A DNA stretch of 64,000 bases from DASQDN01 sp963833675. Its GTDB lineage: Bacteria > Acidobacteriota > Terriglobia > Bryobacterales > Bryobacteraceae. The notes under the pieces are model-generated. The model did no database searches and was not told where the DNA came from. It saw only the letters and a program-made list of their open reading frames with translations. Position 1 is the first letter of the stretch. Each line of letters opens with the position of its first letter. The translations under genes were made by a program, and so were the position numbers. The stretch lies in NCBI GenBank assembly GCA_963833675.1, contig CAWHYW010000010.1, forward strand, positions 124,001-188,000. Direction: 5' to 3'. Of this stretch, positions 8,894 to 17,050 are shown one piece after another.

Positions 8894-9729
8894 AAACGTT
8901 CGCCATCGATATCGGCGGCACGAAGTTCTCGACTGCAGTTTTTGAAGACGACCGAATGATCGCCCGAGAGTCTCGCGCGACCGATCGCGAAGGCGGGCGA
9001 GATTGGATGCTGGAACAGATCACAGCCATCGGCAAACAGCATCAGTTCGAACGCTGCGGGATCGGATTCGGCGGGCCGATCGATTTCAAGACTCAGAGGG
9101 TTTCGCTCTCGACCCACGTGGGAGGCTGGACCGATTTCGACCTGCCCGGGTTCATCCGCTCGCAGTTCGGAGTTCCGACAATCATGGACAATGACGCCAA
9201 TGCCGGCGCGTTGGGCGAAGCGCATTTCGGGGCCGGCGTGGGCTACGATCCGCTCTTTTATATGACTCTTTCCACGGGAATCGGAGGGGGCATCGTTCAT
9301 GAGGGACGTGTGTATCGCGGCGCGGATTCGTATGCGGGCGAGATCGGCCATTTGACGATCCACGGCGATGGACCCGATTGCCTTTGCGGCTCGAACGGCT
9401 GTTTCGAACGGATGTGCTGCGGTCTGTGGCTGGAGCGCGATCACGGCCAATCGGCGAAGGAGCTTTTAAAAGATCCGGAGTTTGTCTCCCGATATGTCGC
9501 CGACCTGGCGCTGGGGTTGAAATCGGCGATCATGTTATTGAACCCGGCGCGAATCGTTATCGGGGGCGGCATAGGTAAAGCAGGCGACGCGCTGTTCGGT
9601 CCATTGCGCGCAGAATTACGACGCCGGATTACAAACTGGTCGAGGGCCAGAATCGACGTGGTTCCCGCCGCGCTGGCAGACGACAGCGTACTCTATGGGG
9701 CGCTTGCCCTGACGAAGGAATTGCTATGA
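8890..9729 (+). CDS. ROK-family sugar kinase
   Basis: 279 residues. The N-terminal phosphate-binding motif AIDIGGTKFSTAVF and the ROK zinc/CXCGXXGCXE signature (DCLCGSNGCFERMCCG, about residues 164-179) are both present, with the DNDANAGALGE catalytic Asp block and STGIGGGIV. It is probably an ATP-dependent glucokinase-like or N-acyl-hexosamine-type kinase. No N-terminal winged helix is present, so it is an enzyme rather than a NagC/XylR-type repressor. It is coupled at both ends by ATGA overlaps. Two kinases in one operon with a single isomerase is unusual for a plain heptose pathway. Confidence 0.88.
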   Translation: MKTFAIDIGGTKFSTAVFEDDRMIARESRATDREGGRDWMLEQITAIGKQHQFERCGIGFGGPIDFKTQRVSLSTHVGGWTDFDLPGFIRSQFGVPTIMDNDANAGALGEAHFGAGVGYDPLFYMTLSTGIGGGIVHEGRVYRGADSYAGEIGHLTIHGDGPDCLCGSNGCFERMCCGLWLERDHGQSAKELLKDPEFVSRYVADLALGLKSAIMLLNPARIVIGGGIGKAGDALFGPLRAELRRRITNWSRARIDVVPAALADDSVLYGALALTKELL

Positions 9730-10283
9730 GCTTTGTTCAAGAATACAAATCAGATCTCATCCAGACAATCGACAAGATCGACCTTTCGAAGGTGAATCAG
9801 ATCATCGAGATTTTCAAACGCGCTCGCAGCGAAGGACGGCACATTTTCACGTGCGGCAACGGCGGAAGCGCGTCCTCCGCATCGCACTTCGTGTGCGACG
9901 TCGTGAAGGGCGCAAGCTATAAACGCGCCGAACGGTTCAAGATCATGTCGTTGAGCGACAACATGGCAACGGTGCTCGCATATGCGAACGATGTCACTTA
10001 TGACTGTGTCTTTGTCGAGCAGTTGAAGAACTTCGCATCCGCGGGCGACGTAGTGTTGGCGATCAGTGGATCGGGGAACTCGCCGAACGTCGTGAACGCC
10101 GTGGAGTACGCGAATTCGATCGGATGCGAAACGATTGCCTTGACCGGACGTGACGGAGGCAAGCTCGGAGCTGCGGCGAAGCTGAATTTGAACGTCGGCA
10201 TTCCGCATATGGGACGTATCGAAGACGCGCATATGATTGTTTGCCACATGATTGCTTATTACTTCATGGATACCGAACGATAG
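9726..10283 (+). CDS. SIS-domain phosphoheptose isomerase-like protein (GmhA-like)
   Basis: 185 residues, the size of GmhA, which converts sedoheptulose 7-phosphate to D-glycero-D-manno-heptose 7-phosphate. The SIS core is clear: CGNGGSASSASHF (residues 43-55), the LSDNMATVLAYANDV block, ISGSGNSPNV (114-122) and LTGRDGGKLG. Compared with Escherichia coli GmhA, the metal/catalytic positions read H54, D58 (Glu in GmhA), E166 (Gln) and H169, so two of the four are conservatively changed. It may use a related ketose phosphate. It is the last gene of the operon; its stop is 2 bp from the stop of the convergent OPT gene, with no terminator between. Confidence 0.85.
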   Translation: MSFVQEYKSDLIQTIDKIDLSKVNQIIEIFKRARSEGRHIFTCGNGGSASSASHFVCDVVKGASYKRAERFKIMSLSDNMATVLAYANDVTYDCVFVEQLKNFASAGDVVLAISGSGNSPNVVNAVEYANSIGCETIALTGRDGGKLGAAAKLNLNVGIPHMGRIEDAHMIVCHMIAYYFMDTER

Positions 10284-10285
10284 CG

Positions 10286-12328
10286 CTACATCATCGCTAC
10301 CGGCGGGGCCGGCTCATTGGGATCGCCCGGATTCGCTAGTGGCGTGCGGATCAGGATGAAAAGAATGATGACCATAACAACGGCGCCGACTGCGAACGAG
10401 GGGTTCGCGAACATAGCGGGAACAGGCCACTCGAAAAAGCGGAAGGTTGCGATTACGAGTCCGACCAAGGCCTCACCTGCGATCATGCCCGATGCGCAGA
10501 GGACGCCGATATTTTCCATGCGGGCGCGCTGCGCTTCATTGTAAACGCCACGGTCGCGAATGGTGTCCATCGCCCATTTCGCAATGCCGCCGACAAAGAT
10601 TGCAAACGTGGTTGGGAACGGAAGATACATGCCGACCGCGAAGAGCATCGGGCTCTTGACTTGCAGCATGATCATCGCGAGCCCGAGCGCCATTCCGGTT
10701 ACAACGAGCGGCCAAGGCATATCGCCGCCTACGATACCTTGCGATATGGACGCCATCAATCCGGCTTGCGGCGCAGGCAACTGACGATCTCCGAATCCCG
10801 TTCCACCGGACTTGATGTTTCCGACATGGAGCACCAGCAGCGGGAAATACATCACCAAGCTGGAAACGACAACTGAGATAAGCTCCACGATTTGGATCGT
10901 TCTCGGTGTGCCGCCAAGTATGTATCCGACTTTGAAGTCCTGCAGCAGCTCGCCCGCTACGGCGGACGAAACACAAACCACGGCTGCCACACCGAGAATC
11001 GCGATAACTCCTGAGCTTCCCGATACGCCAAGACCTACCATCAAGAGGGCCGCGATGATTACGGTGGATAATGTCAGGCCCGAAATGGGATTGTTCGAGG
11101 AGCCGATGAAACCGACGAGGCTACCCGAAACGGTCGCAAAAAAGAAGCCGGCGATGAGCATCACCAATGTCGCCACGATGCCTCCGATCACCTGGCCGGA
11201 GAAATAGACGTAGAGAAATCCCATCAGAATGGTGGTTATACCGATGAGGGTGAAGACCGTCTTGGATGCCATGTACTGCTCGGTTCGACCGGCGTTTTTG
11301 GGAGCGCCGCCCTGGCGTACCTCGGCGAGCGCGCGACCCAGTCCGGCCGACAAGCTGTTGCGCATCCGGAACAGTGTGTACGCGGCTCCGACGAGCATGC
11401 CGCCGACAGCGATCGGACGCACAATATAACGCCACACCGCATTCGCATTCGCCGTCCAGGCTGCTTCTTCCGAAGCTCCTGCGGGGATGAACGCCTGCAA
11501 TTGCGGGCCGAGGAAATAGAGAAATAGAGGAACCATCAGCCCCCAGGCAAAGACTCCACCGGCGAAGTTCAATGAGGCAAGCTTCGGTCCGATGATATAG
11601 CCGACGCCGATGTAAGCAGGGCTAACAGTCGGGGCAGCGAGGATCGTGCTGCCGCCCGCGGGCACCACGTCCGTTGAACCCGGAGGCCCGAGGCGCACAT
11701 TGCTGCGTCCGAGAGCGCCGATATTCAGCAGGAAATCCTTGTCGCGAAGGTAGAAGCTGAAGTCGCCGAGCAACTGCACGATCGCTCCGAACCCCATGCT
11801 GTAGAAGAGATACTTCGCGGCGCTGGCCCCGAGCTGACCGGCTTTATGGATTTCGGCGGCAGCGACAGATTCTGGGAACGGCAGCTCGGGGTCTTCGACC
11901 ATGACGCGACGCATCAGGGAGACGAAGAGGACACCCAGCACTCCACCTACAACCATGAGCACCGTCGATTTCCAATACGCATCGGGCGTATCGAAAGCGG
12001 GCCAGGCGCGCGAAATCATGAATGCGGGAAGCGTGAAGATGGCTCCCGCTGCGACGGATTCGCCAATGGACCCGGCGGTACGGGCGAGGTTCTCTTCTAA
12101 GATGGTGCCCCGGCGCAATCGCAGAACTGCCATGCTGATGACCGCCGCAGGATACGTGGCCGCGATCGTGACGCCTGCCCGGAGGCCTAAGTACGCATTT
12201 GCCGCTCCGAGGACGACGCTAAGCACCAGGCCGAGCAACACGGCCCGGACCGTAAACTCGGTCATCTGCATGTTGTCTGGCACAAATGGCTGGTGTTTTC
12301 TGGGCGCGGTCACATTCATGTCGGTCAT
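10286..12328 (-). CDS. OPT family oligopeptide transporter
   Basis: 680-residue polytopic membrane protein of the OPT superfamily. Family blocks include the N-terminal EFTVRAVLLGLVLSVVLGAANAYLGL, with NAYLGLRAGVTIAATYPAA and RTAGSIGESVAAGAIFTLPA, plus GSSNNPISGLTLSTVI in the second half and PFPTTFAIFVGGIAKWA near the C-terminus. Bacterial members of this YSL/OPT branch import small peptides or metal-chelate complexes; the substrate here is unknown. The start region is overlapped for 110 nt by the predicted 3' end of the next minus-strand gene, which is probably a sign that the neighbour's end is shifted. Confidence 0.92.
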   Translation of the reverse strand: MTDMNVTAPRKHQPFVPDNMQMTEFTVRAVLLGLVLSVVLGAANAYLGLRAGVTIAATYPAAVISMAVLRLRRGTILEENLARTAGSIGESVAAGAIFTLPAFMISRAWPAFDTPDAYWKSTVLMVVGGVLGVLFVSLMRRVMVEDPELPFPESVAAAEIHKAGQLGASAAKYLFYSMGFGAIVQLLGDFSFYLRDKDFLLNIGALGRSNVRLGPPGSTDVVPAGGSTILAAPTVSPAYIGVGYIIGPKLASLNFAGGVFAWGLMVPLFLYFLGPQLQAFIPAGASEEAAWTANANAVWRYIVRPIAVGGMLVGAAYTLFRMRNSLSAGLGRALAEVRQGGAPKNAGRTEQYMASKTVFTLIGITTILMGFLYVYFSGQVIGGIVATLVMLIAGFFFATVSGSLVGFIGSSNNPISGLTLSTVIIAALLMVGLGVSGSSGVIAILGVAAVVCVSSAVAGELLQDFKVGYILGGTPRTIQIVELISVVVSSLVMYFPLLVLHVGNIKSGGTGFGDRQLPAPQAGLMASISQGIVGGDMPWPLVVTGMALGLAMIMLQVKSPMLFAVGMYLPFPTTFAIFVGGIAKWAMDTIRDRGVYNEAQRARMENIGVLCASGMIAGEALVGLVIATFRFFEWPVPAMFANPSFAVGAVVMVIILFILIRTPLANPGDPNEPAPPVAMM

Positions 12329-12938
12329 AGGATATCAGGCGAGTTACGGTATTCGCGGTACTAGAGGCTGACGCCATGCTCATGCGTGAGGCTTCGGGTT
12401 GGGCACGTCGAGATGTTGGCGGATGCGGAACGAAGCCGTTTTGGTGCTCGCGACGGAGACGGGCGTTTTGTGTCTTCTGAAGAGCTTCGACGGCTCGGAG
12501 GTACGCCCGCTCGACGGTGGTCTGGTAACGATTGATGTTGTCGAATCCATTGTCGGGATCGGCGAAGGCGGTGGCGATTCCGCAATCGTCATCGAGACGG
12601 GCAGCAGGACTGACTCCGTGCCGGCGCTTGTATGCGCGGATGTGCAGATCGAGAGTCGCGGTTTCGACACGACGGGCGCGGAGCAGGCGCCAGTAGTTGC
12701 CGGCGACGAGTTCGACCAGCATCAGTTCTGCTCCATTCGCGGGTTGGTAGCTGTCGATGGTTGCCTGTCGAAGGTCCTCGTAGGAAGTTTCGTCTTCGTG
12801 GGGGAGAACAGCGACTTCGGCGGTCATGCCATGCTTTAATGCGTTGAATTTCGACTTTGCTTTACCCTGTTCGGTCTTCGGGCCGGTCGACTTCTGCGCA
12901 TTCCGGCGATTTGCTTCGATTTGCTTCTGCGTAGCCAT
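12219..12938 (-). CDS. Small acidobacterial conserved protein (MATQKQIEANRRNA family)
   Basis: From the ATG at 12938 the protein starts MATQKQIEANRRNAQKSTGP, a family opening I recognise from many acidobacterial genomes, where such genes are multicopy and of unknown function. The N-terminal basic SKFNALKHGMTAE stretch is followed by a helical region (ELMLVELVAGNYWRLLRARRVE) and ends in RYQTTVERAYLRAVEALQ. The frame then runs 110 nt into the OPT gene with low-quality sequence. A change of frame near 12415 would end the protein at 12380 (…VPNPKPHA), giving a more natural length. The 3' end is therefore uncertain, and the gene may be frameshifted. Confidence 0.6.
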   Translation of the reverse strand: MATQKQIEANRRNAQKSTGPKTEQGKAKSKFNALKHGMTAEVAVLPHEDETSYEDLRQATIDSYQPANGAELMLVELVAGNYWRLLRARRVETATLDLHIRAYKRRHGVSPAARLDDDCGIATAFADPDNGFDNINRYQTTVERAYLRAVEALQKTQNARLRREHQNGFVPHPPTSRRAQPEASRMSMASASSTANTVTRLISYDRHECDRAQKTPAICARQHADDRVYGPGRVARPGA

Positions 12939-12992
12939 TCTGATTTCAGGGTACAGAGCGGATTTCGAGAAAACGCCTGGTCGAAAATGCAA

Positions 12993-13475
12993 ATGATTGA
13001 AAAGGGGCCGAATAGAGATTTTTTCGGATGGGCACTATGTTTCGGGCGGTCGGTGTCTTTAGAGGGTCCGTGGCTGTCCAACGCGGGAACAAACCTGATC
13101 CGATTCGTGTCCGAACCAACATGAGACTGGCATTGACATCCAGGGTGGCTCTTCTGGCTATCGCGTTCGTTTGTCCAACGACCTATTTTCCCGGCCTCCC
13201 TGATCGAGCGAGCGCTTCCGTCCTTCATCTTGCTCCCAGGCAGGACATCGAAGATGTACGCGTTCCGCTTGGGAAGCCGGTCGTTAGATCTTCACGCTTT
13301 GTGGTTAGTCCCAATGGCGAGAGTCGAACGTAGCTCAAAAGAGTTTCGAAAACCCAAGCGCTGCGCCAGCGGTGGGCACCCCCGCACCGTTCAGGGCACC
13401 ACGGGTGTACAATCTTCGTTTAAGGTCGTCCACCCGCTGCGGGCATCCGGCGCAGATCCTGCTGATTGAGCGGAT
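12993..13475. other. Gene-poor stretch with only doubtful small reading frames
   Basis: No recognised gene. A possible 70-codon plus-strand frame at 13121-13333 begins MRLALTSRVALLAIAFVC, which has the shape of a signal peptide, but it has no homologue I know and ends in an unremarkable polar stretch. The sequence just before the PEP-CTERM gene is GC-rich, with no sigma-54 or extended -10 element that I can defend. Confidence 0.4.
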
Positions 13476-13505
13476 GTGCAGGAACTCATGAAACGAGGGG
13501 CGCCG

Positions 13506-14288
13506 ATGGTCCGACAATACTCAATTCTCCTGTTACTTTCTTTCTTCGTTGGTGCAGAGCCCCTGATTGCTGACACGGTGTACGCCCAGCCGGCGAGCTT
13601 TCCGTCCGGGCCGTTGTGCCCCTGCATAACGTCCACCAACATGCTCTCTGGGTACTCGGTGTGGGACAACTTTAACGTCACGACAGACCTCTGGATCGGC
13701 GGCGTAAGCTGGCAGGGCTTCTTTGTCGATGAGGCAAATGCCGGCAGCAATCCGGTACCGCCCGAGCCCTATGGATGGGAAGTACTCATCAATTCATCGA
13801 CCAACGATCCGAACGCCCCTTCCTATCCGTTCCAGAACCGCGTCTTTACGCTTGGTGGCGGAGCGGCGCCGGTCATTTCTTATGCAGGCTCGCATACGTT
13901 CCCACCAGGAGAATTCAGCGGGTCGACGGTCGATGTATATGACTTCAGTCTCAGGTTTGACACAGTTTCGGGAAATCCGGCAGCGGTGCATTTGACTCCG
14001 GGAACTTACTGGATCAGCATCTATGCCGCATCCTATACGGCAAACCCGAGTTTCCAGTGGGCGCTGGGCACGGGCGGAGATGCCCAGACACTTCGATTCG
14101 ACAGCGTGCAGTACACGCCGAGCTACTTCAGCGGGGACCGGGCATTTACGGTAGCGTCGGGAGTGCCTGAACCAGGCACGTTGTGTACGTCGGCAACTGC
14201 TCTGGCATTTCTGATGTTTATTGCAGTGTTGCGCAAGCACGGTTCCAGTTTGCATCCCGCGATTGGGACGGCTGCCGAACGCGAATGA
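13506..14288 (+). CDS. PEP-CTERM anchored secreted protein, C-terminal tail possibly altered
   Basis: About 260 residues from the ATG at 13506 (an in-frame ATG at 13476 is less likely). It has a signal peptide (MVRQYSILLLLSFFVGAEPL) and a beta-rich secreted body with aromatic/Gly repeats (WDNFNVTTDLWIGGVSW). The C-terminal sorting signal is VPEPGTLCTSATALAFLMFI, followed by a basic VLRKH. This tripartite PEP-CTERM signal is recognised by exosortases, and the protein is likely exported and processed. The last 15 residues after RKH are not typical. They overlap the beginning of the orphan-permease remnant in another frame, so the original 3' end may have been replaced at a junction near 14240-14255. 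Confidence 0.8.
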   Translation: MVRQYSILLLLSFFVGAEPLIADTVYAQPASFPSGPLCPCITSTNMLSGYSVWDNFNVTTDLWIGGVSWQGFFVDEANAGSNPVPPEPYGWEVLINSSTNDPNAPSYPFQNRVFTLGGGAAPVISYAGSHTFPPGEFSGSTVDVYDFSLRFDTVSGNPAAVHLTPGTYWISIYAASYTANPSFQWALGTGGDAQTLRFDSVQYTPSYFSGDRAFTVASGVPEPGTLCTSATALAFLMFIAVLRKHGSSLHPAIGTAAERE

Positions 14289-14761
14289 GCAGACCGCACT
14301 GATCATCTCCTGGGGCTTGTTTGAGCGACAGTTCGGTGGAAATCCAAGTGTAGTCGGAAAAGCCGTTCGACTGGACGGCCGCTCATTCGAGATTGTCGGC
14401 GTACTTGATCGCGGGTTCCGTTTCCTTTTTCCTCAGGAGTTGTATACCGGCGATGAGATCCGTGAGATCGACGCCTATGCACCCACCGCTGCCGAACGGC
14501 ATCGAAACGCCGGGGGGACGCGTTGTCGCCCGCCTCAGGAACGGAGCTACCATCGAGCAAGCCCGTGCTGAACTTACACTCATCCACGACCACCTGAACA
14601 GAGAATATCCAAGCCCCTTCAGAAAGAAAAAACTGATTGTTTCGCCGCTCGCTGACCGCATCGTCGGCGAGGCACGCCTCGCGCTTCTCGTACTGTTGGG
14701 AGCAGTCTCATTTGTACTGGTGATCGCCTGCGTAAACGTCGCCAACCTAGCGATGCGCTAG
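14254..14761 (+). pseudogene. Fragment of an acidobacterial orphan ABC permease (MacB periplasmic core / FtsX)
   Basis: Two successive frames read as the middle of a MacB_PCD/FtsX-type permease. From 14254, RLPNANEQTALIISWGLFER continues into FGGNPSVVGKAVRLDGRSFE; after a frame change near 14490-14520, VVARLRNGATIEQARAELTL continues to LVLLGAVSFVLVIACVNVAN, the first transmembrane helix. It lacks a start, a signal anchor and everything after that helix. It stops (TAG 14759-14761) exactly where the convergent M28 peptidase gene stops; the two stops share CTAG. It is a dead remnant wedged between a PEP-CTERM gene and the peptidase. Confidence 0.8.
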
Positions 14762-16956
14762 CTGCCGGCAGCCGACGCCGCAGACTCGAGCCAGTCGGCG
14801 TAAGCAGTGATCGCGGTAGCTGTGGTTCCGATCTGAGCCTCGGCTTCCTGCCAGTGCCGCTGTTCGATTGCTTCCCGCACGCCGGGCAGTGTTTTGACGC
14901 CGTAGCCGGTATAGAAGCCGGGAGCGTGCAGCACGTGCCGGAACCAGGGCCGCCGCGGCAGGCCCGTGCCGTTAAGCAACTTCTGTTCTGCCACCCGGAG
15001 CGCATCCTCGAACGTCTTGCGCCTCGTAGCATCGAGTTTCGCTGGGTCTACTCTGCCGATTGCTGCCGCAGCCTTCTCGAGACGCGCGGCGGCGTTCTGC
15101 AACGGGGCGTAATTGAGGAACGGCACCTCATCCTCGAGCGGCGGGACCACAAAGGTCTTCGTCGGATCGGCTGTCAGCTTCAACGCCCCACTCCGGATCA
15201 GCTCGTTCTTCTTTGTGGTTTGGCTCCGCATGTCGTCCGCCAGCTTGATCACCTCGTTGGTCCAGCCGCGCACGGCGCGCGCAGTCGCCTGCGCGTCGAA
15301 GGGCATCCATTCCGCATTTCCCAAGCGCAACATCATACGGCCTCCCAGTTGCGCCGTGGCCATCACGTACTGGAAGTCCGGATCGCCGAAACGGATGTAG
15401 TGATCGTAGGAATCGTAGTTCGAATGATAAGAGCCGCCCCCGCCTTCGCCGCCGAAGCCTATATTCAAGCTCGGGATCCCGAGGTGGTGTTGAAAGACCG
15501 TGTAATCGGAGCCGGAGCCGAGGGCCGATAGGCGGAAATCCGGTTCGCGCCCTTCTACCTTGAGCGACGCCTGATAACGCTCGAGCACCGACACGCGGGT
15601 CTGCGGATCGGTCACGTCCCGAGCTGCCTGCATCGAGAAGAGTTCGAGCATCGAAGCGCCGTTTACGTGAACAAAGCCGCGGCCGGTACCGTCGGAGTTG
15701 ATATACGCCACCGCGTGCTTTTGCAACTCCGCTGCGTGCTGTTCCGCCCATTCGGTGGAACCGAGAAGCGCCGGTTCCTCTCCGTCCCAAGCCAGAAAAA
15801 TCAGCGTCCGCGCAGGGCGCCAGCCTGTCTTGGCCAGTTCCCCGATAGCACGTGCTTCTTCCATCTCCGCGACCATCGCCGACAGCGGATCAGCCGCGCC
15901 GAAGTTCCAGCCGTCATGATGATTGCCTCGCAAGATCCACTCGTCCGGCTTCTCCGAGCCGGTCATCTTGGCCACTACGTTGTAGGCAGGCGCGAGTTTC
16001 CAATCAAACTCGAGTTTCAGGTGCACCTTCGCCGGCCCGGGCCCGATGTGATAGGTCAGCGGCAGCGCGCCGCGCCACTCCTCAGGCGCGACGGGCCCGG
16101 TCAGCGCGCGCAGAAGCGGCTCGGCGTCCCCATAGGAGATAGGCATGACCGGTATTTTCGTTACGGTGGACGCCTGTTTCGGGTCGGGAGGGCGGTTCGG
16201 GTCGGTCGCTCCCTTGAACGGAGTGAGCGGATCGCCGGGATAGACAGGCATGTCCATCACACTGCCGCGTTGCGCGCCCTGCGCCGGACGATATGCTCCC
16301 TTCGGGTAAACATCGCCCTGGAAGTAGCCGTCATCACGAGGATCGGAGTAGATCAGGCAACCGATCGCGCCATTCTCGGCCGCTACCTTGGGTTTGATTC
16401 CGCGCCACGACGCGCCGTAGCGCGCCAGCACGATTTTTCCGCGGACGTCGATCCCGAGCTCGCGGAGCTTGCGATAGTCCTCCGGCAACCCGTAATTGAC
16501 AAACACGAGGTCCGCGGTGACATCGCCGTCGGTCGAATATGCGTGGTACACCGGCAAGTTACCTTCCCTAATCCTGCTGGTCTCGTCGCCTTCAATGGGT
16601 GGTTCCTCGATTTTGGCGGTGAATCGCGTTGGCGCCACCATTTCAAGCAGCCGGGTCTTGGGCGTCGGAAAGAGCGGATAGAAGGTCTCGATCGTTGTCT
16701 CGTAACCCCAGCTCTTAAATTGAGCGGCGATAAACTCCGCCACCGCCTTACTGCCCGGGGATCCCACGTGGTGCGGCTTGGACGAAAGTCGCTTCATCCA
16801 CTGTTGAAAATTCTCTCGGTTCAGTAACTGATCGAAACGAGCTTCCAACTCACGCTCCCGCTTTGCGGTATCCGGGAGAAAGCCAGAGATCGGCTGAGGT
16901 GGGGCTTCAGCGGAGATAAGCAGCGAGAAGATCAGGATAATAACAGCCGTTCGCAT
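14758..16956 (-). CDS. M28 family metallopeptidase, glutamate carboxypeptidase II-like
   Basis: About 732 residues from the ATG at 16956, which gives a clean signal peptide (MRTAVIILIFSLLISAEAPP); an upstream ATG at 17001 adds 15 polar residues. The order matches NAALADase/GCPII. There is a PA (protease-associated) insert with DVRGKIVLARYGASWRGIKP, then the M28 zinc domain with GNHHDGWNFGAADPLSAM (His/Asp ligands near 345) and FLAWDGEEPALLGSTEWAE (catalytic Glu and zinc Glu near 391), and a TFR-dimer-like helical C-terminus. It is likely a periplasmic or secreted carboxypeptidase acting on peptides. It is transcribed after the broken M20 peptidase gene, 94 bp downstream. Confidence 0.92.
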   Translation of the reverse strand: MRTAVIILIFSLLISAEAPPQPISGFLPDTAKRERELEARFDQLLNRENFQQWMKRLSSKPHHVGSPGSKAVAEFIAAQFKSWGYETTIETFYPLFPTPKTRLLEMVAPTRFTAKIEEPPIEGDETSRIREGNLPVYHAYSTDGDVTADLVFVNYGLPEDYRKLRELGIDVRGKIVLARYGASWRGIKPKVAAENGAIGCLIYSDPRDDGYFQGDVYPKGAYRPAQGAQRGSVMDMPVYPGDPLTPFKGATDPNRPPDPKQASTVTKIPVMPISYGDAEPLLRALTGPVAPEEWRGALPLTYHIGPGPAKVHLKLEFDWKLAPAYNVVAKMTGSEKPDEWILRGNHHDGWNFGAADPLSAMVAEMEEARAIGELAKTGWRPARTLIFLAWDGEEPALLGSTEWAEQHAAELQKHAVAYINSDGTGRGFVHVNGASMLELFSMQAARDVTDPQTRVSVLERYQASLKVEGREPDFRLSALGSGSDYTVFQHHLGIPSLNIGFGGEGGGGSYHSNYDSYDHYIRFGDPDFQYVMATAQLGGRMMLRLGNAEWMPFDAQATARAVRGWTNEVIKLADDMRSQTTKKNELIRSGALKLTADPTKTFVVPPLEDEVPFLNYAPLQNAAARLEKAAAAIGRVDPAKLDATRRKTFEDALRVAEQKLLNGTGLPRRPWFRHVLHAPGFYTGYGVKTLPGVREAIEQRHWQEAEAQIGTTATAITAYADWLESAASAAGS

Positions 16957-17050
16957 GATCACGGATTGTCTCACAGCCGTTGTTTCTTGACCTGTTCTCA
17001 AACCCGCGCCGGGAATCCCAAGTCAAGCTGGTAAGGGCCGGGAGTGCCCG

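Noticed and set aside
13270..13340. Possible tRNA 3' half (…GAGAGTCGAAC…)
   Set aside because: No acceptor stem, anticodon arm or 5' half can be paired; not a tRNA.
15667..16827. 386-codon open frame antisense to the M28 peptidase
   Set aside because: Arg/His-rich composition typical of antisense frames; the M28 domains on the other strand are intact.
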